Source: a virus. Taken from it: 47,036 bases of DNA. Location of the stretch: IMG/VR virus record IMGVR_UViG_3300035010_000008, positions 1 through 47,036 of that record. One strand, written 5' to 3'. Below, one piece after another: positions 1-8,200 of the stretch (positions are counted from its first letter, which is position 1; each line of letters opens with the position of its first letter). Below the pieces are notes generated by a model. It saw nothing but the letters and a program-made list of their open reading frames with translations. It ran no database searches and was not told where the DNA came from. The translations under genes were made by a program, and so were the position numbers.

Positions 1-1164
1 TCACCGCTTTTTCCCTTCGCAGAAGTTGGCCCAATCCTCCATCATCACGCGGCGCTTTTCGAGCAGATTGCCGCGGCGGTAGGCGGCCTCCGTCTTGTTC
101 GCGACCGTGTGGGCGAGGGCTGCTTCGGCGACATCGCTTTGATGATCGGTTTCTTCGCTCACCCAATCGCGGAATGATGAACGGAATCCGTGCGCCGTAA
201 ACGGCTCCCCCAACTCTTTGACCAGCTTCGAAAGCGTCATGTCGGACAGCGCCCGGTTTCTGCGGATGCCGGGGAATACCAACTCGCAGCCCGCGATACG
301 GAGCCGCGCGCAGCGCTGAACGATGCGGAGCGGGCGACGGCTGAGCGGGACGACATGCTCGCGGAAGGCCTTCATGCGATCCTTCGATAGCGTCCACAGG
401 CCTTTCTCAAGGTCGAACTCATCCCAAGTCGCGCCGCGCACTTCGCCGGATCGTGCAGCAGTGAAGATCGCGAACTCCAGCGCCAGCCGACTGAAAGATT
501 CCTTCTCGCGCAGCGTCTGGACGAACGCTGGCACGTCTTCATAGGGCATGGCGGCAAAATGATTGTCGCGGCGTGGCTGGCGCGGCAATCCCTTTGTGAT
601 CGCTCGCATGGGCGCTTCGGTGTCGCGGTAACCCGACGCATAAGCCCAATCGAGAACGGCGCCGACCCGCTGCCGCACGCGGCGTGCCGTCTCTGGCTTC
701 TCAAGCCAGATTTCTTCAAGCAGGTCGCGGATCATCGGACCTGTGATCTGATCGACCCGGAACTTCCCGATGTGCGGGAAAGCGTAAAGCTCAAGCGTCC
801 GGGTCCATTGCGCATGGTGCTTGCCGTTGCGCCACGTTTTCGAATGGACCTCGTAGACCCTCGCTGCCGCGTCCTTGAAGGTCGGCACCGCCTGCCGCTT
901 GCGCCGTTCGAATTGCGGATCGATCCCCAACTCGATCTGGCTGCGAATTTCGCGTGCCAGCTCGCGCGCTTGCGCCAAGCTCACCTTCTGACAGCTACCC
1001 AGGCCGAAGTCGCGGCGGTTGCCGTGCTTCTGCACCCGGCACACCCAACTGCTTGTGCCTCCCGGCCGATCCAATCGGACGAGCCCGTCACCGTAGCTAA
1101 CCCGGCTCGACTTGCCCTTGGACTTCGCAGCCTCGTTTTGAGCATTTTTCATCGTGGTAATCAT
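1..1164 (-). CDS. int: Tyrosine integrase, probably of a neighbouring element
   Basis: Site-specific tyrosine recombinase of the P4/DUF4102 type, about 387 residues. An N-terminal arm-binding domain is followed by a core-binding domain and a catalytic domain. Visible catalytic residues are Arg near 238 (ARSGEVRG), the HxxR box near 325-328 (HGFRSS), a second His near 352 and the nucleophile Tyr near 362 (AAYRRG). The start at 1164 is chosen because GGACGG lies about eight bases upstream; another Met follows four codons later. The gene lies outside the tRNA-like fragment at 1296 and points away from it, as the prophage's own integrase does from the right edge. I therefore infer that it belongs to a second element in the same tRNA site. 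It could instead be a second integrase of this phage. Confidence 0.88.
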   Translation of the reverse strand: MITTMKNAQNEAAKSKGKSSRVSYGDGLVRLDRPGGTSSWVCRVQKHGNRRDFGLGSCQKVSLAQARELAREIRSQIELGIDPQFERRKRQAVPTFKDAAARVYEVHSKTWRNGKHHAQWTRTLELYAFPHIGKFRVDQITGPMIRDLLEEIWLEKPETARRVRQRVGAVLDWAYASGYRDTEAPMRAITKGLPRQPRRDNHFAAMPYEDVPAFVQTLREKESFSRLALEFAIFTAARSGEVRGATWDEFDLEKGLWTLSKDRMKAFREHVVPLSRRPLRIVQRCARLRIAGCELVFPGIRRNRALSDMTLSKLVKELGEPFTAHGFRSSFRDWVSEETDHQSDVAEAALAHTVANKTEAAYRRGNLLEKRRVMMEDWANFCEGKKR

Positions 1165-1172
1165 AATTTTCC

Positions 1173-1288
1173 GTCCCACATTGGCAAAAATGTCGGGCTG
1201 GATCCTGTGGGACACACAGGGACCCGAATCGTCTCTCAAACCCGCAGCAAAGCTGGGATGTGAAAAACGGATCGGGAGAATGTGGGAT
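1173..1288. repeat. Three TGTGGGA repeats upstream of the left integrase
   Basis: TGTGGGAC at 1206-1213 and TGTGGGAT at 1281-1288 are direct repeats, and GTCCCACA at 1173-1180 is the inverted copy. All lie between the integrase start and the putative attachment core. This spacing suits integrase arm-type or excisionase sites, but no function is shown. Confidence 0.35.
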
Positions 1289-1295
1289 TAGAACT

Positions 1296-1309
1296 TGGCG
1301 GAGCGGGTG
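1296..1309 (-). other. Putative attachment core: tRNA-Ser 3' end fragment
   Basis: Read on the minus strand the bases are CACCCGCTCCGCCA, which match the acceptor arm and CCA end of a bacterial tRNA-Ser. The match stops at once upstream, where no T-loop follows, so this is a fragment and not a gene. Such fragments mark the far junction of an element integrated into a tRNA 3' end. The orientation predicts an intact tRNA-Ser on the minus strand to the right of the window, beside the right-hand integrase. Confidence 0.5.
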
Positions 1310-1369
1310 CCTGTTGAATTGGACCCCTTCGCACCTTGAAAAATAACGATTAAATTTCCGCGCTTCTGG

Positions 1370-1399
1370 ATTATACCATGGATTATACCATGGCGTTAA
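1370..1399 (-). promoter_or_regulatory. Leftward promoter candidate with doubled -10 box
   Basis: A 12-base unit, GGATTATACCAT, occurs twice in tandem at 1368-1379 and 1380-1391, so the minus strand has two exact TATAAT boxes (1370-1375 and 1382-1387). TTAACG at 1394-1399 lies 18 bases upstream of the left box and could be its -35. Transcription would run left through the attachment fragment toward the integrase at 1164. The rest of 1165-1537 shows no gene. Confidence 0.4.
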
Positions 1400-1500
1400 T
1401 TTCTGCCCCCTGATTGGCGCGTCCGACGCCCTTGCGATACCATATCCAGCCGCGCCGCAAAACGATTTGGCTCCCGATCTATCGGCGAGCTGAACCCGCC

Positions 1501-1529
1501 TTGCGCGCTTGTTCTCATAATGTTCTAAT
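1501..1529 (+). promoter_or_regulatory. Promoter for the left-end cargo genes
   Basis: TTGCGC at 1501-1506, a 17-base spacer and TCTAAT at 1524-1529 (five of six consensus bases). The predicted start of transcription, about 1536, almost coincides with the ATG at 1538, so the message would be leaderless or nearly so. No ribosome binding site is visible before that ATG. Confidence 0.45.
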
Positions 1530-1537
1530 ACGGCGCG

Positions 1538-1885
1538 ATGCGAATCGGGAAGGATCAGCTGATCGTAAAAGCGCTTCATGCCATCGAGGATGTTTGCTGG
1601 GCAGCGCAGAGCGGGCCGGTGGCGCCGACCTATGCGCTGCGCTTCGTCCTGGCCTTCCTGTTCGAGCATGGCGACGGCCGGCGAGAGGCGTTCGACGAGT
1701 TTTGGCGCGTCGTGACCGACGCCGTTGATCGTCCGCACACCAGCGAAAGCATTGCCAACACCGTCCGCGGGAACAATGCCAACCGGGAAGCATATCGGAT
1801 TTACCGGGCCGTCGGCGTCAATCGATCGACCGAAATGATGTTCTTCCCCGCCGTGCGCGGGAAGCTGGGAGCGAAGAAGCAATGA
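1538..1885 (+). CDS. Hypothetical protein, left-end cargo gene
   Basis: A 115-residue protein that I do not recognise. It is soluble, mixed alpha-helical in appearance, with a basic C-terminus and no signal peptide or membrane segment. It is transcribed against the late operon, sits next to the attachment junction and overlaps the next gene by ATGA, all typical of a prophage cargo (moron) gene expressed in the lysogen. The ATG directly follows a good -10 box, which suggests a leaderless start. Confidence 0.6.
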   Translation: MRIGKDQLIVKALHAIEDVCWAAQSGPVAPTYALRFVLAFLFEHGDGRREAFDEFWRVVTDAVDRPHTSESIANTVRGNNANREAYRIYRAVGVNRSTEMMFFPAVRGKLGAKKQ

Positions 1886-2103
1886 ACCGAGAGCCGATCC
1901 GGTGGCAGCGTCGCAACGCGCTCGAATATCGCTGGCGGTGCGGCTTGCGCTCCGGAAACTGGCGCGCGACCCATGCCGAGGCCGGGGAGGCGGCGGTGCG
2001 CGCCGGACTGGCGAGCTGGGAAGGCAAAACGCTCTTTCTGGGGCCGCTTGTCGAGATCGAGACCCGGCGCGCGCGGAACACAAAAAAAGCGGGGCAGGCC
2101 TAG
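1882..2103 (+). CDS. Small hypothetical protein, second cargo gene
   Basis: A 73-residue basic protein rich in Arg and Trp at its N-terminus, of unknown function. Its start overlaps the stop of the preceding gene (ATGA). Its own TAG stop at 2101-2103 lies inside the terminator hairpin that ends the opposing late operon, so the two transcription units converge on one stem-loop. Confidence 0.5.
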   Translation: MNREPIRWQRRNALEYRWRCGLRSGNWRATHAEAGEAAVRAGLASWEGKTLFLGPLVEIETRRARNTKKAGQA

Positions 2104-2116
2104 GCCCACCCCGCTT
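2082..2116 (-). terminator. Intrinsic terminator of the late operon
   Basis: On the minus strand AAGCGGGG (2109-2116) pairs with CCCCGCTT (2087-2094) around a self-complementary GGCCTAGGCC core, and the 3' arm runs into seven T residues (2082-2088). It lies just downstream of the last late gene. It may act in both directions, because the rightward cargo operon ends here too. Confidence 0.8.
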
Positions 2117-2142
2117 CCAGTCACCCCCACGGTGAGACGGTG

Positions 2143-2376
2143 TCAGTCGCCGCGCAGCCCCGCGATCGTGTCGTCGAAATGCTCGAGGATCTTGGCGCGG
2201 ATCGCTTCGCGGGTTTCGGCGCTTGCGGACTGGTCGCCGGGCGTGCCGATATCCTTGGCCGCGTCGAGCGCGTCGACAATGCCCTTGCCGATCTGGATTG
2301 CCACGGCGGCGCCGGGGACGATCGCGGGCAGGATTGACTTGCCCGCCTCGATCAGAAGTTTGAGGGTATCGTTCAT
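2143..2376 (-). CDS. Small hypothetical protein, last late gene
   Basis: A 77-residue protein with a hydrophobic Ala/Ile/Gly-rich stretch near residues 12-40, then an acidic helical tail. The hydrophobic part could be one weak membrane segment. It lies three bases downstream of a lipoprotein gene and just before the terminator, so it is probably an accessory of the lysis region. No family is recognised. Confidence 0.6.
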   Translation of the reverse strand: MNDTLKLLIEAGKSILPAIVPGAAVAIQIGKGIVDALDAAKDIGTPGDQSASAETREAIRAKILEHFDDTIAGLRGD

Positions 2377-2379
2377 GGC

Positions 2380-2775
2380 CTAGCGCTCCAATGCTTTGAG
2401 AATGAGGGAATAGGCGGCCGCTGCCTTGTTGTACGCGCCGTCGGCCTTCAGCACATCGCCCGCGCGCTGCGCCGTGTCGGCGACGACAAGCCAGCCCTTC
2501 AGCTTCTCGGCGGCGTCGGCCAGGGCGATGGCCTTGGGGCTGCCGTCGGTGATCCAGCCAACCGACCGCATGAAGTCGACGACGTAGAGCGCCGCGTCGG
2601 ACGCCGCGAAGGCGAGATCGATCGCCTCGGCCGTGACGTGGTTCCCGGCAAGCGGTGCGAGGATCGGCGCGAGTTGCTCGATCGGGCTGGGCGGGGCAGG
2701 CGGTTTGCCGGTGCCGCTCGTGGCGCACGCGGACAGGCAGAGCGCCGCGAGCGCGGCGATCATCATCTTACGCAT
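2380..2775 (-). CDS. Phage lipoprotein, lysis region
   Basis: About 131 residues with a lipoprotein signal: a basic start, a hydrophobic stretch and the lipobox LSAC, so it should be lipid-anchored in the envelope. The remainder is helical and Ala-rich. A Met two codons earlier (2781) is possible, but the ATG at 2775 sits seven bases after AAAGGAG and is preferred. It overlaps the preceding gene. Its place in the lysis cassette suggests a spanin-like or envelope role, which is inference. Confidence 0.75.
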   Translation of the reverse strand: MRKMMIAALAALCLSACATSGTGKPPAPPSPIEQLAPILAPLAGNHVTAEAIDLAFAASDAALYVVDFMRSVGWITDGSPKAIALADAAEKLKGWLVVADTAQRAGDVLKADGAYNKAAAAYSLILKALER

Positions 2776-3148
2776 CTTCATTCTCCTTTTGGGGGACGGG
2801 TGGCATTACGCTGAAGTCGAGCGAGCAGGTGCTTTCGCCGCACCATACTGAAATGATCCGGGCCAACCGGCCGTGCGGCTTTTCGGTCCAACCCTGCTCG
2901 CGATGGCAGCGGCCGGTGATGCCGCAGATGACGCCCTGCAAGATCGTCATCAAGCGGTCCGGATCGGCGACGTTGTGCTCGCGCCATGGGATGGCGACCA
3001 GATCTACGTCGCGATTGAGGGAGCCGTGCACCGTGATGGCGTACCCGACGTCCTTGGCCGCGATGCGCATCGGTTCGAGGATCATATCGAGCAACGCGCG
3101 GTTGTAGGCGCCCTGCACGATGTCATCTGCGGCGGTGCGCTCGCGCAT
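2768..3148 (-). CDS. Nucleotidyltransferase-like small protein
   Basis: A 126-residue protein with the motif VHGSLNRDVDLVAIPW near residues 40-55. This resembles the GS...DxD signature of minimal nucleotidyltransferase folds, where the two Asp residues bind metal. The rest (KPHGR, the DFSVMPP ending) matches a recurrent but uncharacterised phage protein type. It overlaps both neighbours in the lysis cassette. Only the fold motif is supported; substrate and role are unknown. Confidence 0.65.
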   Translation of the reverse strand: MRERTAADDIVQGAYNRALLDMILEPMRIAAKDVGYAITVHGSLNRDVDLVAIPWREHNVADPDRLMTILQGVICGITGRCHREQGWTEKPHGRLARIISVWCGESTCSLDFSVMPPVPQKENEDA

Positions 3149-3414
3149 CAGTGCTGCTCTTCGACAGGCACGGCCGCCCCGGCCGGCTGCTGGATCTCCA
3201 CCGGCACCGGCCGATCTTCCCCGGCGCTCTTGCCGAAGTAGAATCCGACCACGAGGCCCGCGAGCGTGTTCACGCCGCCGACGAGCTGGATGATGGCGTC
3301 GCGGTTCACATCGGGCACGACAATGAACGTCAGGACAACAATCGACCCGCCGAACAGGGCGAGGATCAGCAGCGCCACGAGGAACCGCTGCAGGTCGCGC
3401 GACAGCCAGGTCAT
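3148..3414 (-). CDS. Holin-like membrane protein, two helices
   Basis: 88 residues with two hydrophobic segments (about 10-33 and 41-62) and a charged, Pro-rich tail of about 25 residues. The start at 3414 is fixed by the ATGA overlap with the amidase stop; an upstream extension in the same frame lacks such a signal. Position next to the endolysin, size and topology fit a class II-like holin. The other small membrane proteins of the cassette are competing candidates. Confidence 0.65.
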   Translation of the reverse strand: MTWLSRDLQRFLVALLILALFGGSIVVLTFIVVPDVNRDAIIQLVGGVNTLAGLVVGFYFGKSAGEDRPVPVEIQQPAGAAVPVEEQH

Positions 3415-4013
3415 TTCACGCCAGTCCACCACGAGGCAACGTCGAAGCACGGGCAGTCTTTCAGCCATTCGTGCTTTTCGACGACGCCGTCGCCGTCTTT
3501 GTCCGGGCTCGCATCGCGGTGCCCCATGAACCGAGGCTGCTTATATGCGGCGTCGAGCGCACGGCAGAGCCGCGCCATGGATGCCTTCTGCGCCTCGGTT
3601 CGCGTGTCTTTGGGTTTGCCCTGGGCATCGAGGCCGCCGACATAGACCACGCCGATCGATCCGGTGTTGAAACCGGCAACGTGACTGCCGACGACATGCT
3701 CGGCCCGGCCGGTCTCGATCGTGCCGTCGATCCGGATCACGAAATGATAGCCGATATCTTTCCAGCCCTGCGCGAGGTGCCATTTCTTGATGGTCGCGGC
3801 GTCTATGTCCTGCCCCTCGCGCGTCGCTGAGCAATGCAGGAACACCCGCTTGATGTTGACCCCGGTGCCTTTCACGAGCGAGCCGGATTCGGCCGGGAGC
3901 GGCGACAGGCCGAGCAGGGCGAGCAGCTTGTCGGCCGTGGCGTTGCCATAAATCCCATCTTGTGCGGCGCCGACCTTGGCCTGGATCATCTTCGTCTTTT
4001 CGAGGAGGTTCAT
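3411..4013 (-). CDS. Endolysin, N-acetylmuramoyl-L-alanine amidase
   Basis: A 200-residue amidase of the T7-lysozyme/PGRP (Amidase_2) family that cleaves the bond between N-acetylmuramate and L-alanine in peptidoglycan. His60 (FLHCSATR), His165 (MGHRDAS) and Cys189 (DCPCF) fit the zinc ligands, and Tyr89 (IGYHFVI) fits the catalytic Tyr. Residues 1-40 resemble a short wall-binding helical region. A DKDGDG loop near 171-176 looks like a calcium-binding loop. No signal peptide is seen, so release should depend on a holin. It overlaps the genes on both sides. Confidence 0.92.
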   Translation of the reverse strand: MNLLEKTKMIQAKVGAAQDGIYGNATADKLLALLGLSPLPAESGSLVKGTGVNIKRVFLHCSATREGQDIDAATIKKWHLAQGWKDIGYHFVIRIDGTIETGRAEHVVGSHVAGFNTGSIGVVYVGGLDAQGKPKDTRTEAQKASMARLCRALDAAYKQPRFMGHRDASPDKDGDGVVEKHEWLKDCPCFDVASWWTGVK

Positions 4014-4204
4014 CGTTTCGTTTCCTTCCGGCTCAATCTGATCAGGCTGCGCAGCAGCCGGGGCGGGACGCGCTCGCCGAGCAGCTGCGCGGTGGGCAGG
4101 GCGATCGACATTTCCAGCGGCCCGACGATCTCGGTGCAGGCCAGCGTCAGTTGTGACGCGGCGCGTTGCACGGCTAGGATCGCTTCGAGGTTGGGGGCGG
4201 TCAT
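4010..4204 (-). CDS. Small hypothetical protein, lysis cassette
   Basis: 64 residues beginning MTAPNLEA, with an amphipathic helical centre and a basic C-terminus. Both ends overlap neighbours (ATGA with the gene before it, four bases with the amidase), so it is translated in the lysis cassette. No family is recognised. A much longer frame-mate upstream is only read-through of another gene. Confidence 0.6.
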   Translation of the reverse strand: MTAPNLEAILAVQRAASQLTLACTEIVGPLEMSIALPTAQLLGERVPPRLLRSLIRLSRKETKR

Positions 4205-4404
4205 GTCAGCCGCCGGTCGATATGTTGAATTGTGACGGTCAACGCGGTCAGCGCCTTGGCGAGCTCGATGTCGCTCGCGGCGCGGGCCCGCTCCAGCTCG
4301 CCGCGCTTTTCCGCGCCGACCTTCTCGCGCCAGACCAGATATCCGATCATGAGGCCGAGCGGCCCGAAACTCTGGCCCAAGGCAACAAACTGATCGAGCG
4401 TCAT
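4201..4404 (-). CDS. Membrane-anchored coiled-coil protein, lysis cassette
   Basis: 67 residues. One hydrophobic segment near 8-25 is followed by a charged helix of about 40 residues that could form a coiled coil. This topology resembles XhlA-like or inner-membrane spanin-like proteins. It starts in a TGATG overlap with the tiny gene before it and ends in an ATGA overlap. Its exact job in lysis is inferred from context only. Confidence 0.6.
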   Translation of the reverse strand: MTLDQFVALGQSFGPLGLMIGYLVWREKVGAEKRGELERARAASDIELAKALTALTVTIQHIDRRLT

Positions 4405-4514
4405 CAGCGAGCTCCCCGATTATCGAACCACGCGAAGAGCGCGATCGCGCCCATGAGGAGAAAGGCCAGGGCGGCAAGAATGCCGCCCACGACCTCTTGC
4501 GCCGCTTCGTCCAC
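4404..4514 (-). CDS. 36-residue membrane protein with GTG start
   Basis: A small frame beginning GTG GAC GAA and ending at the TGA that overlaps the next ATG. The product has an acidic start, about 20 hydrophobic residues (GGILAALAFLLMGAIALF) and a short basic tail, so it is a single-pass membrane peptide. It fills the only gap in the lysis cassette. It may be a holin, pinholin or antiholin. The ribosome binding site is poor, so coupled translation is likely. Confidence 0.5.
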   Translation of the reverse strand: MDEAAQEVVGGILAALAFLLMGAIALFAWFDNRGAR

Positions 4515-4516
4515 CG

Positions 4517-4681
4517 CTAGTCGGCGACAGGAACGCAATCACCCGCCTGCGTCTCATATTTGCAGTCGGGGTTGGTGCCGGGATGGTCAGGATTGACCGG
4601 AACCGGCTGCGCGGGCTTGTCGGTGCAGGCCGTGAGCGCACACGCGCTGACGGCGAGCGCAAGGGCTAGACGCTTCATCAT
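4517..4681 (-). CDS. Small lipoprotein
   Basis: About 54 residues starting MMKRLALAL, with lipobox LTAC followed by a short Pro-rich mature part with two Cys. An AGGAGAGAAG site precedes the two adjacent ATGs (4681 and 4678). Size and Pro content resemble o-spanin (Rz1-like) lipoproteins that fuse with the outer membrane in the last step of lysis. No embedded i-spanin partner is obvious, although the coiled-coil protein nearby is a candidate. Confidence 0.65.
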   Translation of the reverse strand: MMKRLALALAVSACALTACTDKPAQPVPVNPDHPGTNPDCKYETQAGDCVPVAD

Positions 4682-4709
4682 CACTTCTCTCCTTCGGGTT
4701 AAACGGGGT

Positions 4710-5249
4710 TCAGATCGGCCAGGCGACGGCCGCGATGTCTTCGGCGGTCTCGGCAGCATCGATCGCGGTCTTCAGCGCCGTGGCCTCGTCGTGCACCGCA
4801 GAAACGTGCGCCAGCACGGCCAGCCCCATGCCGATCGTCGACGGCGCATCGAGCGCGACCGTGCTGTTGTCGGCGAGGGTCCAATTGATCTCGAACGGAG
4901 CGGCTGCGGCCTGCGCGATCATCGCGGCGGTTGCGGCGCCGGTGACATTGGCGCGGCTCGCCGGGTCGCTGTCGACGCGGCCAATTGCAGTGTCGCAGCC
5001 AGCATCCTTACGCGCCTCGCGCTCGGTGTTGATCCGCTGACGTGCGCGGGCTCGCAGCAAGTCGAGCGGGGGCTGCAACTGGCCATCGCTATAGTTGAGC
5101 GGAAAACCTTGCTCGGCCAGCTCGAGCGCAATCCCGTCAAGCTCGACCAGCTCACAACCAGCAAGGTCGTAGTGCTCAGCATCGGCGCTATTGATGCAAT
5201 TTAGGATGACTTCGCCATCAGAAGTCCGGACGATCGCGACCTTCGTCAC
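4710..5249 (-). CDS. DUF4376 tail-fibre-associated protein
   Basis: 179 residues. The C-terminal part (about 85-179) matches DUF4376, a domain common in proteins encoded just after tail fibre genes. The N-terminal part includes a short beta-rich lead (VAIVRTSDGEVI). The GTG start at 5249 is set by the GTGA overlap with the stop of the tail fibre gene. A longer upstream frame is the fibre gene's shadow. It is probably a tail-fibre accessory or assembly protein, by context. Confidence 0.75.
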   Translation of the reverse strand: MTKVAIVRTSDGEVILNCINSADAEHYDLAGCELVELDGIALELAEQGFPLNYSDGQLQPPLDLLRARARQRINTEREARKDAGCDTAIGRVDSDPASRANVTGAATAAMIAQAAAAPFEINWTLADNSTVALDAPSTIGMGLAVLAHVSAVHDEATALKTAIDAAETAEDIAAVAWPI

Positions 5250-8200
5250 AGCTGGTTCACCGTGAGCGTGCCGAAAATATAATCGAGCGCGGTCCCGCTG
5301 CCGCTGCTCTTCACGATTGCGCAGCCGACCTCGTAGTTGGTGTTTGCGGACAAGCCCGTCTGGCTCTGGCTGATGTTGAGCTGGCCCTCGACCTTGTTCA
5401 ACTCGCCGTCGGGAATGGTCCATGTGGCGCCGGACGATCCCCCGGTCACGACGCCCCCGGAAAAGGTGCTCCACGATCCTCCGCTGCCCGCCAGCCGATA
5501 GAACAGTTGCCCCTTCATGGTGACAGTACGGCCAGCGGAATAAGCCGCCTCCGTGACCTGATAGCGCGACGCCAGAACGCCTTGCAGCGAACCCGACGCG
5601 TCCGTCCCCATCGTCACCACGTTGCTGGTGGGCGCCGTCGGCATCGTCGTCGTGCCGATATTCCCGCCGATGTTGCTCGTCGTGATCGATGTACCCGATT
5701 GGGGCGGCGCAGTGTCTTTGACGATTTCGACGGCTATGCGCTTGGTGATGGGCGTGCCGCTATAAGTGCCGGTGACGTCGACGTAACCGTTGCCCGCCAC
5801 CGCGGTGATCGTCACCAGCCCGCTTGAGCCGATGGAGGATGTCGTATTGTTATCGGTCTTGCCCCAAGTCGTGGTGGCCGAGACGTCGGTCCCGCCATCG
5901 GTGAAGGTGGCCTTGCAGGTGACCGGAAGCTGACCCGCTTTGATCGTGCCGTCATAGTCGGCGAGGATTTGCAGGACGGGTTTGGCGATGTCGAGCGAGC
6001 GGCCGTTGACGCCGTCCGCTCCAGGATTTCCGTCGGTCCCGGCCGGGCCGACCGCGGTGAATGCTAGGATCTTGCCGAACTGCACACCGCTGGTCAGGAA
6101 ACTGGTGTCGAGGAACAGCACCAGGTCGGCCGGCACCGCGACCGCGCTAGTGTAAAAGATGGTGCCGTTCTTCGAATAAGTGACCGATTTGCCGTTATAG
6201 GTGACCGCGAACCGATCGTTGAGCGCGACGAACCCGAACAGGCTGTGCGACAGCCCGCCGCTTTCATAAACCTGCAGCGTGGTCCCAGCGATGTAGATCG
6301 CGAAATCCATGCTGAGATAGCTGGCATCGGTCGTCGGGTCGGTGTTGAGGCCGACCATGAAGCTATGCGGGCCGCTGTCCACGACGAAGCTGACCGTCGC
6401 GCCGCCCTTGTAGCTCTCGGTCGAATGGATGCTGGCGTTCCACGACGAACCGCCCGCGACCTTGATCAGTTTGTTGGCCGCGACGATCGCGTTGCTGTTG
6501 AGTGCGGTGAGACCGAAATTCGGGGGGCCGACATAGGGCGACCAGACATAATCAGCGGGGTTGGTGCTTTCCGTTGCGGTCGTTTTGCCCGTGGCGACGC
6601 CTTGATAGACCCGAGTGCCGGGGCTGCCGGTCGTGAAGTTGAAGGTGCCGTCCGGCGCGTCGGCATAGGCGTACCAGGTGTAATAGGTGACACCGGGAGC
6701 GCCGGGAGCGCCGGGAGCGCCAGCCGTGCCTGGCGCGCCTGGCGCTCCGTCGTTGCCTGCGGTGCCCGCGGCGGTGAATGACAGGATGCGGCCAAAGGGA
6801 ACGCTGGGCTTGTTAATAAAGGACGAATCGAGAAAGAGCGCCAGATCCGGCGCAGGCGAATTGTTGGTGAAGAAGGGAGCGCCATTTTTCGAATAGACGA
6901 CTGTCTTATTGTTGTAGGTTAAGGTGAAGACATCGCCGACCGCCGCGGCGGGATAGACTCCGCCGACATTCGCGCCATTCTCGAAAACGAGAACACTTGA
7001 CCCGCCTTGCACATAAATTGCAAAATCCAACGACGTGTAGTTCGCATCGGTCGTCGGATCGGTGTTGAGCCCGACCATGAAAACATCGATATAATCAACG
7101 ACAAAGCTGACCGAGGCGCCGCCGGTATAGCTCTCGGTAGAATGGATCGATGCATCCCATAGACCAGGTGTCCCGCCCGTCTTCTGGATCTTTGCTCCCG
7201 CCAGCTGCGTGTTTATCGCTGCAAGCCCAAAATTTGGCGGCCCCGCATACTGCGACCAGGCATAATCGGCGGGGTTGGTGCTTTCGGTCGCCGTCGTCTT
7301 ACCTGTCGCGATGCCCTGATAGACGCGATTGCCCGGATTGCCGGTGGTGAAGTTGAATGTGCCGTCTGGCGCGTCGGCATAGGCGTACCAGGTGTACAGC
7401 GTGACCCCGTCGATTCCGTCCGTGCCGTCCGTGCCGGGCGCACCATCGGCGCCGTTGGCGATCGTCAGCACCGGCTCCGACCATGCCCCGAAATCGGCGC
7501 TGCCGCCCATGCCCGGCTTGAATGCGATCGCGGTGGCGGAATAGGCCGGATCTGACCCGGCCGGAATCGTCGCGCTCCACCCGGCCGGCGGCGTCGTGAC
7601 CTGCGTGGTAAAGTCGAAGCTGCCCCCGGTCGGTGTTGCTGGCGCCGCCGCGCTCCGCTTCCAGATCGTCTTTTCGATGATCGAGGAGCCTTCGAACGGG
7701 TCGGCTAGCGGCGTCGCCTGCGAAAGGCCCTCGACGGTCAGCAATAGCGTGCTGACATTCTCGCCGACCTCGATGCTGAAATCCTTGAAGAAACCGTAGA
7801 GCGTCAGGCTGTCGGTGCCGTCGTCGGCGATCCAGAGCGACGGCACGGCGCGCACCGATGCGATGCGGTTCGCGACGTCGTCAAGCGCCTCGGTGCGGAT
7901 CAGCGCGCGGGTGCTCATGCGCTTCGCCCAGGCGCGCGGCACGACGGTCACCTCGCCGAATTCGTCGACATCCTTGCGGCTGAAATCATCGATGCTGGCC
8001 GTGGGCGATTCCCCGGTGACGCCCAGAGTGACCAGCGTGCCGACCAGCAAGGTGCCGACCGATACCGGACCGGATCCGCTCACCGTGACCGTGATGTTGC
8101 CGCCCGTCCCGGGCAGGTCCAGGAAGGTGATTGGCCCGGGTCCGACCGCGACCATTTCGTCATAGCCCGTGGCTTGCACCCGTACCGTGGAGCCGATCAC

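Noticed and set aside
1296-1309. A complete tRNA gene at the left edge
   Set aside because: Only the last 14 bases match; no T-loop, anticodon arm or D-arm can be folded on either side.
1097-2728. Long leftward frame across the left end
   Set aside because: It runs across the attachment fragment, the terminator and the two cargo genes, and its composition is Arg/Pro-rich shadow sequence.
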